Source: Clostridia bacterium
Lineage (GTDB): Bacteria; Bacillota; Clostridia; Oscillospirales; CAG-382
DNA length: 64,000 bases
Assembly: GCA_017537345.1 (NCBI GenBank)
Contig: JAFYKY010000022.1
Location: forward strand, 82,052 to 146,051
Direction of reading: 5' to 3'
Shown piece after piece: positions 58,823 to 64,000 of this stretch (positions within the stretch are counted from its first letter, which is position 1; each line of letters begins with the position of its first letter). A program made the translations under genes and the position numbers. Below the pieces are notes generated by a model that was given only the letters and a program-made list of their open reading frames with translations, ran no database searches and was not told the origin of the DNA.

Positions 58823-58859
58823 AAAACCCGCATGAATCCTTGATTCTTGCGGGTTTTTG
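58823..58859 (+). terminator. Terminator of the tRNA pair
   Basis: AAAACCCGCA (58823-58832) pairs with TGCGGGTTTT (58848-58857), with a further GAATC/GATTC inner stem, followed by T residues. Confidence 0.92.
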
Positions 58860-58900
58860 CTTTTTCATTTTCCGCGATCCACGGTCCACGAAATCCCACT

Positions 58901-58986
58901 TTGATGCTCAAATCGAGCATCAATTTCCCATCTGTTCCGCTCTGTTCGCAACGTTTCCGTCTGCTACATCATCAAAAGAGCATCAA
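58901..58986. repeat. GAGCATCAA repeats beside the element's left end
   Basis: TTGATGCTC (58901-58909) and GAGCATCAA (58915-58923) form a perfect 9-bp inverted repeat with loop AAATC, and GAGCATCAA recurs at 58978-58986. Repeats of this size near an integrase may be arm-type binding sites. No gene in 58.86-59.02 kb. Confidence 0.55.
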
Positions 58987-59024
58987 ATCAACTTTTATTA
59001 ATCCTTGGACTATATTTCTGGGGC

Positions 59025-59053
59025 TTGCGTTTTGCTCATAAGTATGGTATTAT
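59025..59053 (+). promoter_or_regulatory. Promoter of the 59.1-kb membrane protein gene
   Basis: TTGCGT at 59025-59030, 17-base spacer, TATTAT at 59048-59053. Confidence 0.7.
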
Positions 59054-59079
59054 TTTATTATCGAAAGGAAGTGTGAAAT

Positions 59080-59601
59080 ATGGGAAAAGCTTTTAAGAAA
59101 AGCTTAGGCGTTTTATTTGATTTAAATATCGGGCTTTGGATCGGTATGCTGATTGCTGATATGGCTATTCCATTGGTTATTAGAATGCTATTTGGTCGTA
59201 TTGAGTTAGTAGACCGACTTTTTCGAGTGCTCGGCTTTCTTGTTGTTGTAACGATTGTTTTGTTTTTCCGCGCCTATAAATCTTTCCGCAAAGCAAGATT
59301 GACACACAAAATTGAAAACTGGAAATTAACCGAAATTGTTGTTCCGGTATGTATAGCATTAATTGTTCAGTTTGGCATTTCCTCCATATTAGGATATGGT
59401 ATGTATGTGACAGGCGCAGGCTATTACTTAGGGTGGATCATATATAATGTTGATGGTGCTATTTTTAGTAGAACTGATGTCCCCACGATTTATTACATAT
59501 GCGGTACGTTAATGACCTATCCTTTTTACATAGCGTCGGTAATAATTGGATCTAAAATTGGCTTTAATAGTGCTTACAATTCTTTACCAAAAGAAGATTA
59601 A
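59080..59601 (+). CDS. Small polytopic membrane protein, possible element cargo
   Basis: 173 residues with about four hydrophobic helices (IGMLIADMAIPLVIRMLFG, VLGFLVVVTIVLFF, IVVPVCIALIVQFGISSILG and a C-terminal TYPFYIASVIIGS). A basic loop (KSFRKARLTHKIENWK) lies between helices 2 and 3. No family recognised. It is more AT-rich in codon use than the chromosomal genes upstream, in line with being part of the mobile element. AAAGGAAG precedes the ATG; a terminator follows. Confidence 0.75.
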   Translation: MGKAFKKSLGVLFDLNIGLWIGMLIADMAIPLVIRMLFGRIELVDRLFRVLGFLVVVTIVLFFRAYKSFRKARLTHKIENWKLTEIVVPVCIALIVQFGISSILGYGMYVTGAGYYLGWIIYNVDGAIFSRTDVPTIYYICGTLMTYPFYIASVIIGSKIGFNSAYNSLPKED

Positions 59602-59611
59602 TATTTGGACA

Positions 59612-59652
59612 ATACCGCCGAGGAGTGAAAATTTCCTCGGCGGTGTTTCTTT
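59612..59652. terminator. Bidirectional terminator
   Basis: ACCGCCGAGGA (59614-59624) pairs with TCCTCGGCGGT (59634-59644), followed by GTTTCTTT. Between the convergent membrane protein and integrase genes. Confidence 0.88.
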
Positions 59653-59678
59653 GTCTATAGCAACGCAACCATTGACAT

Positions 59679-60896
59679 TCATATCGAGAATGCATCGGTT
59701 AAGCCGTTCAATCTTGTAGTGTCTTTTTTCACATAATACATCTCGGTTATCTGCGAGGTGCTGTGTCCGAGAATGTCAGCAACCTGCTTCGGCGTTAGAG
59801 ATATAATCGTGCCGTCGGGCTGTTTAACGCCGTTTACAAGGTTGGTTGCGAATGTATGGCGTAGTGAGTGTAACCCACGGTGTTCGACGCCTGCACCGTC
59901 TAACAGGCGGTAATACCGCCGTCTGAACCGCTCGGGCTTGAGGAAGTTGCCGTTGATGTCAGGTATAAGAGGGAAGTCCTCACCCAAGTATATCTCCTCT
60001 CGCATTTCTTTGATAGCTTGTATCGCCGTGTCGTTCAACGGTACATCGCGCTTGCTCGATGCTGATTTGAGCTTGCCAACAACCATTTCTGTTTTCGGAC
60101 CGACCTGCTCGTAACCGTCGCGCACGTTCCTCTGCTTAACACCTCTCTGCACGTGCAACACACGGTTCTCTAAATCAATATCACTATTGAGCAACCCAAG
60201 CACCTCGCCCGTTCTTAACCCCGTGTTCAGCATTAGGAATATCGCACCCGCTTGCTTGTATAACTTCTTGCCGGTGGCGTACTGCTTGGCTGCTTCTTCT
60301 TTTATCTTGGCGATCTCCTCGGGCGTGAATATGGTAACAGTTTCGTTTGTGGGTAGGTTTTCCTTGCCTTGCGCCGCCATAAAGTTCGCCTTTTTAATCA
60401 TCGGTGCACTCTGCATTGGATTCTTTTGTATCAGCTCTTGCTGTGTGAGGTAGCGGAAGTATTCGCCGAGGATGATATATACTTTCTTCACTGTCGTATA
60501 TGCGTAATCTTCACTCATCCAATGGTTTAACAGCTGCTTGATGTCAGACGCTTTAATATTTCCCACGATCTTGTCGCCGAGGATAGTATATATTTGGTTC
60601 TTGGCGGTACATTCAAGTCGGTCGTAGGTTGTCCTCTCCACCGAGGGATACTTGAACACCTGAAGCCAATTTTGCATACTGTCGCGTAAGGTCTTTTTAC
60701 TCTCGTCGCTGGCTTCAATCATCTTGTCGAACTCGGCGATGTATTCGGTCATCTTCTTGTTGACCTCTTGCTTGGTTGTACCCGAGAAGCTCTTACGCTT
60801 TCGTTCACCGCTTTCGTCCATATACCAAACCACACCGCACCATCGCCCGTCCGTGCGCTTGAACGCATTACCGTTTGTTAGTAACTTCTTTTGCAT
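59679..60896 (-). CDS. Tyrosine recombinase / integrase
   Basis: 405 residues. N-terminal arm-binding domain (NAFKRTDGRWCGVVWYMDE), SAM-like core-binding domain (about 70-180) and catalytic domain. The catalytic set is visible: Arg in NTGLRTGEVLGL, His-x2-Arg in LHSLRHTFAT, His in ILGHSTSQITEMYY and the nucleophile among Y387/Y388. Integrates and, with the excisionase, excises the element. The start at 60896 is fixed by AAAGGAG eight bases before; a GTG three codons upstream touches that site. It lies downstream of the relaxase on the same strand. Confidence 0.94.
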   Translation of the reverse strand: MQKKLLTNGNAFKRTDGRWCGVVWYMDESGERKRKSFSGTTKQEVNKKMTEYIAEFDKMIEASDESKKTLRDSMQNWLQVFKYPSVERTTYDRLECTAKNQIYTILGDKIVGNIKASDIKQLLNHWMSEDYAYTTVKKVYIILGEYFRYLTQQELIQKNPMQSAPMIKKANFMAAQGKENLPTNETVTIFTPEEIAKIKEEAAKQYATGKKLYKQAGAIFLMLNTGLRTGEVLGLLNSDIDLENRVLHVQRGVKQRNVRDGYEQVGPKTEMVVGKLKSASSKRDVPLNDTAIQAIKEMREEIYLGEDFPLIPDINGNFLKPERFRRRYYRLLDGAGVEHRGLHSLRHTFATNLVNGVKQPDGTIISLTPKQVADILGHSTSQITEMYYVKKDTTRLNGLTDAFSI

Positions 60897-60971
60897 AAAT
60901 TTCACTCCTTTCGTTAGCTACATACAATACCACAAAGGTTTGTATATATCCAGACATTTTCATATTTTTTC

Positions 60972-62636
60972 TCACATTCTCATCACGGGACCGCCGTGCT
61001 TCTTTTGCGCTATCTCTCGGCGTAGCTTTGAATCAACAGCTTCGTAACGAACCGTTTGCTTGTCTGTTTCATCTTCGATGATGTCGCTGACATAAGCAAA
61101 CAACCAAAGGCATTGGCAAAGTATCTGCGCATCACCGCCGTCCTCAATGGCTTGTAACGCTTTCTTTGCACTCGAGTATCCGTCGCTCGCCGCGGCTCTT
61201 AAAAGCTCAACACCGCGCTCACGTTCGTCCAACGCGTAATAGTAAAGCAACCCTACCTGCGTCATATTCCATAGATCAAGCCTTGCGGAAGCATCCAACC
61301 ATTTAAGCGCTTCCTCCTTCTTTCCCTCGTCAAGTAATACCTTGCCCAGCAGATACATACTTTGCGGATTGTTCTTGCTTGCGGAGGAGAGAAGATACTC
61401 TTTCGCTTTGTCGGGATTCTTTGTGAGCAACTCTTTTCCGAGAATATATTCCGCTGCAGAGTTATCCATATCCGCCGCTTTGTAGAGATAATGCTTTGCA
61501 GAGGTTTTGTATTCCGGCTCGATGACGTTGTCACGATAGCATTTGTATAACATAAACGCTGCATGATGATTCCCAAACCCTACCGCTTCTTTCAGATAGT
61601 ATTCCGCTTCCTCGGGATCGTTTTCTTTGATACGATTCTTACCAACCAGATAGTAACGATAGGCAACGTCATCTTCCTGTTCATCATCGTTTACGATCTC
61701 GATGTCATCGGGAAGTGAGAATCCTGATGCCGCCTTTACCACAGCGTTTCGAATGGGCTTGAAGGCTTCGTTCTCCCATAGCGGAATCTTTTCCGGAATT
61801 CTGTCCGTATAGGTTGAGTGAACATCGCACAGAGATTTGTACCAGAGCTCATAAAGCTCGGATACGTTTTTGTCTTGGGCAATCAGTTTAACGATATCGT
61901 TTACAAGCTCTTTGCTTTTCTTATCCAGATAACCGTATTGTTTTTTACCCTTGTGCTGTTCCAAGCGCTTTGCAAGCAGAGTGAACTTCATTTCAAGCTC
62001 GGGACAATTCAAATCTCCACGCTTGATCTTTTCGGCTATCTCTTCCATTCTCTCGCGGTATTCTCTTCGCAGGTCATCGCGGTATTTTGTTTGCTCTTTG
62101 TATATGCACATAAGATCCTGACGGAAGATATCCTCGGCAAGAACCTTTTTGATGTTTCTTATCCCGTCCTTTGACAGATGCGGCTCGTTAGGATTATCCG
62201 ACCATACGAGAACGTGTACGTGAGGGTGGTCTTCCTTGTCGTGGTATGCACCATACCAACGAAGATTCTCGGGAGAGATGTGCATCTCTTTTGCAATATC
62301 GTTTCGCCTTGAGCGAAGAAGATTCATCCAAGACATCGCATTGTTGTATCCCAACCTTTCGCTGTCTTCACGCTTCAGAGATATAATGAATCCCCATACG
62401 TTACCGTTGTGGTTGTCTATCTCGTCTGTGATTCTTGACATAACGATCGGCACACCCTCGTCAGAGAAGAGACCGCATGAGCCTCTTCTCTCACCGACGT
62501 AGCTTGCCATTCCGCTTCGCAGAAGTTCAACGCCTTCTCGCGTAGCGATATACGTAGCGTAACCGCCTCGTGTATTTCCGCTTGGTGTTTTGGATTTGGG
62601 TGAGTAGTAAGGCGCTTTCAAAATTAATCTTGCCAT
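60972..62636 (-). CDS. MOBP-type relaxase with Sel1-like repeats
   Basis: 554 residues. The N-terminal half is a relaxase: early conserved block PSGNTRGGYATYIATREG and the metal-binding histidine triad H137, H139 and H141 in HDKEDHPHVHVLVW. Residues about 330-490 are Sel1-like (TPR-type) repeats such as AEYYLKEAVGFGNHHAAFMLY and AKHYLYKAADMDNSAAEYIL. This matches the MobP3-type relaxases of Clostridial integrative elements. It nicks oriT and pilots the single strand into a recipient. The start overlaps the RHH gene stop by one base (TAATG). Confidence 0.9.
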   Translation of the reverse strand: MARLILKAPYYSPKSKTPSGNTRGGYATYIATREGVELLRSGMASYVGERRGSCGLFSDEGVPIVMSRITDEIDNHNGNVWGFIISLKREDSERLGYNNAMSWMNLLRSRRNDIAKEMHISPENLRWYGAYHDKEDHPHVHVLVWSDNPNEPHLSKDGIRNIKKVLAEDIFRQDLMCIYKEQTKYRDDLRREYRERMEEIAEKIKRGDLNCPELEMKFTLLAKRLEQHKGKKQYGYLDKKSKELVNDIVKLIAQDKNVSELYELWYKSLCDVHSTYTDRIPEKIPLWENEAFKPIRNAVVKAASGFSLPDDIEIVNDDEQEDDVAYRYYLVGKNRIKENDPEEAEYYLKEAVGFGNHHAAFMLYKCYRDNVIEPEYKTSAKHYLYKAADMDNSAAEYILGKELLTKNPDKAKEYLLSSASKNNPQSMYLLGKVLLDEGKKEEALKWLDASARLDLWNMTQVGLLYYYALDERERGVELLRAAASDGYSSAKKALQAIEDGGDAQILCQCLWLFAYVSDIIEDETDKQTVRYEAVDSKLRREIAQKKHGGPVMRM

Positions 62637-63046
62637 TACTTTTCGCCGCGCAGAATATCTTTCGCCGTTAACGTTCCGTTGGTTTCCTTCACCTCACGCA
62701 GAGATTGAATGCGGAAGTCTTCCAACGTAGCTTCGTCATATTCGTAGGTGTTGCCAACGATATGCGCAAGGAAGTTTTGATCGACAGCCAACTTAAAGAG
62801 CAATCTTGCAAGCCTTTCCTCACTGTCCCGTACCTTTGCACCGATAACTGATTCCAACGCAGGTGTCATAAACTTTTGCGTAACAGGTGAGTCAAGCCAT
62901 TCGGTATAGAAGGTGATGGCGTCGCGGATGAATTCGTTTTTGGATTTTAATCCCATTCGTTCGGCACGTCTTTCGCAATCCTCCCATACGGAAGGGGCAA
63001 GACGTATGCTGTTTGCTTTAAGATTTTCTTGTTTTTGCTTTTTCAT
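62636..63046 (-). CDS. Ribbon-helix-helix mobilization accessory protein (MobC-like)
   Basis: 136 residues. N-terminal KANSIRLAPSVWEDCERRAERMGLKSKNEFIRDAI is a ribbon-helix-helix DNA-binding domain; the rest is helical. Position directly between putative oriT and relaxase, with translational coupling to the relaxase, is what is expected of a relaxosome accessory protein. TGGAGGT precedes the ATG. Confidence 0.82.
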   Translation of the reverse strand: MKKQKQENLKANSIRLAPSVWEDCERRAERMGLKSKNEFIRDAITFYTEWLDSPVTQKFMTPALESVIGAKVRDSEERLARLLFKLAVDQNFLAHIVGNTYEYDEATLEDFRIQSLREVKETNGTLTAKDILRGEK

Positions 63047-63088
63047 TTTCTACCTCCATTAGAGTTTCATAATTATTTTGTAAAAATG

Positions 63089-63127
63089 CCGTAAAGTTCC
63101 TCTTTTGAGCTGCTTTACGGTACCCTT
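63089..63127. terminator. Hairpin between winged-helix gene and RHH gene
   Basis: CCGTAAAG (63089-63096) pairs with CTTTACGG (63113-63120). On the minus strand GGCATTTTTAC follows; on the plus strand TACCCTTTTT follows. It may isolate the relaxase genes from the upstream pair. Confidence 0.7.
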
Positions 63128-63179
63128 TTTGTAATATTGAGTTTTTCGTTCATTTTGGGAATACCCTTGATTTTACGGG

Positions 63180-63245
63180 ATATTTCTCCCCGACCGGCGT
63201 TGCCGGCTCGGTGTAAGAGTATCCTCTTTATCCTGCTTGAAAATA
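63180..63245. other. Putative oriT with MOBP nick-site motif
   Basis: Hairpin CCGA-CCGGC (63190-63198), loop GTT, GCCGG-C-TCGG (63202-63211), then 18 bases later TATCCTGC at 63229-63236. The MOBP consensus nick site (as in RP4) is YATCCTG|C, with an inverted repeat a short way upstream. Intergenic location just upstream of RHH and relaxase genes fits. Predicted nick between 63235 and 63236. Confidence 0.68.
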
Positions 63246-63252
63246 ATCTCCG

Positions 63253-63660
63253 TTATTTTCGCAGTTTTTCTTGTATTTCTTGCTTTCTGTTTTCGATCAT
63301 TGCAAGAGTCATCTGTCGCTCAAACTGCCTGTCCATAACCTGTTGTATGGGCAAGATGGTGTAGAGAAGCGTACCGTTTCTCGTTTCACCGCTTTTGGTA
63401 ACGATCTGCGTATGCTCGGTAGTGATAAGCCCTTTTTGTGTTAAGCCCTGCACGTACTTTCGCACGCTGTTTACACTCTTACCGATAGCACGTCCAATCG
63501 TCGTGTAGCTTGGGTGACATTGATAGGTCCTTCTGTCCTCGCATCGAAGCAGAAACGCATATACCAATATCTCACCGTCAGTCAGCTCAAGATCGAACAC
63601 CGCATTGGGAATAGGAAAATAGTTTTGCTGTTTTAACTTTTGCATTTCAGCGCTTAACAT
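63253..63660 (-). CDS. Winged-helix DNA-binding protein (replication-initiator-like)
   Basis: 135 residues. NYFPIPNAVFDLELTDGEILVYAFLLRCEDRR at the start, then a helix-turn-helix (SYTTIGRAIGKSVNSVRKYVQGLTQKGLI) of the HTH_36 type. Proteins like this in integrative elements serve as replication initiators or regulators; which applies here cannot be judged. The start at 63660 overlaps the excisionase gene end by seven bases and uses GGAGG in that gene. Confidence 0.78.
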   Translation of the reverse strand: MLSAEMQKLKQQNYFPIPNAVFDLELTDGEILVYAFLLRCEDRRTYQCHPSYTTIGRAIGKSVNSVRKYVQGLTQKGLITTEHTQIVTKSGETRNGTLLYTILPIQQVMDRQFERQMTLAMIENRKQEIQEKLRK

Positions 63661-63869
63661 AGCTTACCTCCTTTCGTATTTTTGTTCAGCCATTCGATCA
63701 GCTTATCTTTTTGCACAACCATTCGCTTCCCGATATGCGTAACGGGGAAGTCGGGTTCGCTCATCAGCTCGTAGCAAGACGACTGCGATATGCCCAGCAG
63801 ATTTGCAACCTGCTTTGCATTCAGAAAGCAGGGAAGCTCATCTAAGGATTTGTAGATAGATTCTTTCAT
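63654..63869 (-). CDS. Excisionase / AlpA-like helix-turn-helix protein
   Basis: 71 residues. MerR-like excisionase domain: CFLNAKQVANLLGISQSSCYELM, then FPVTHIGKRMVVQKDKLIEWL. Such proteins bind near attachment sites and steer the integrase towards excision. Overlaps the winged-helix gene by seven bases. AAAGGAG lies before its ATG, after a terminator that insulates it from the gene further right. Confidence 0.88.
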   Translation of the reverse strand: MKESIYKSLDELPCFLNAKQVANLLGISQSSCYELMSEPDFPVTHIGKRMVVQKDKLIEWLNKNTKGGKLC

Positions 63870-63898
63870 TTGTTTTCTCCTTTCATTGCAAACAAAAA

Positions 63899-63925
63899 AG
63901 GCACCGAGATTTTTTCTCGGTACCT
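63899..63925 (-). terminator. Terminator upstream of the excisionase gene
   Basis: On the minus strand AGGTACCGAGA pairs with TCTCGGTGCCT around a short A-rich loop and is followed by TTTTTTG. It ends the partial gene to its right. Confidence 0.88.
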
Positions 63926-63937
63926 GATTCGGTTTCG

Positions 63938-64000
63938 TTATTTCATTGTTTCAAAATCATAGATTACATGTCGGTGTCCGTAAATAGATTCTGTGATGAA
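63938..64000 (-). CDS. C-terminal end of a gene continuing beyond the window
   Basis: Twenty codons open to the window edge, ending in TAA at 63940-63938 and reading ...ITESIYGHRHVIYDFETMK. A terminator follows 13 bases later, which supports a real gene end. Too short to name. Confidence 0.5.
   Translation of the reverse strand, partial: FITESIYGHRHVIYDFETMK

Larger units (their letters stand above)
58860..64000. mobile_element. Left part of an integrated mobilizable element
   Basis: From the tRNA-Trp flank to the window edge: a small membrane protein gene, then on the minus strand excisionase, winged-helix protein, putative oriT, RHH accessory protein, MOBP-type relaxase and tyrosine integrase. 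No coupling protein or type IV secretion gene is seen, so it may be mobilizable rather than self-transmissible, unless those genes lie to the right. The left boundary is uncertain: anywhere from the tRNA terminator to the integrase. The right end is outside the window. Confidence 0.75.

Overview
The window looks like a chromosomal segment of a low-to-mid-GC member of the Bacillota, class Clostridia, probably an uncultured gut lineage. The evidence is the unbroken S10-spc-alpha ribosomal operon with the Gram-positive gene order (secY-adk-map-KOW protein-infA-rpmJ-rpsM-rpsK-rpsD-rpoA-rplQ), zinc-ribbon forms of S14, S4, L24 and L36, strong AGGAGG ribosome binding sites, tRNAs with encoded CCA, and Firmicute families such as AbrB, BlaI/M56, M55, TSCPD, DUF3810 and RNase M5. 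A species name cannot be given from sequence reading alone.

Layout. 1-6.5 kb: end of RNase M5, the tRNA methylthiotransferase MtaB, an unknown gene, an AbrB regulator, a HAD phosphatase, an M55 peptidase, a phosphohexomutase and a TSCPD protein. 6.5-22.3 kb: a perfect promoter, a folded leader, then 32 same-strand genes for ribosomal proteins, SecY, Adk, Map, IF-1 (apparently with a CTG start) and RpoA, closed by a terminator. 22.3-31.8 kb: envelope functions, including an exported ADP-ribosylglycohydrolase-like lipoprotein, a BlaI/M56 sensor pair whose sensor domain is not a penicillin-binding domain, a DUF3810 zincin, an M23/G5 endopeptidase and glutamate dehydrogenase. 31.8-38.5 kb: a repeat-rich accessory patch with a phage terminase remnant, an AT-rich lipoprotein gene, a sigma/anti-sigma pair and a zinc-ribbon/TPM group.

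38.5-46.7 kb: a D-2-hydroxyacid dehydrogenase, then a seven-gene operon, dapA-dapB-acn-icd-unknown secreted protein-mnmM-pyridoxamine kinase, under one consensus promoter. It joins lysine/diaminopimelate synthesis with citrate-to-2-oxoglutarate conversion. 46.7-58.6 kb: SOS-regulated dinB with two LexA boxes, asnS, an aspartate aminotransferase-like gene, a CBM9-like lipoprotein, a sugar isomerase-like gene, cysE, tRNA-Arg, a small zincin, and EamA, YwaF-like and MFS membrane proteins. 58.6-64 kb: tRNA-Asp and tRNA-Trp, then the left part of an integrated mobilizable element: tyrosine integrase, MOBP-type relaxase with Sel1 repeats, RHH accessory protein, a putative oriT with a TATCCTGC nick-site motif, a winged-helix protein and an excisionase. 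The right end lies outside the window.

The least explained signals are non-coding. One is a dispersed intergenic hairpin family whose stem arms differ between copies by compensatory changes. A second is a composite hairpin repeat, two copies of which flank the terminase remnant and the AT-rich lipoprotein gene. No CRISPR array, rRNA gene, intact prophage or insertion sequence was seen.
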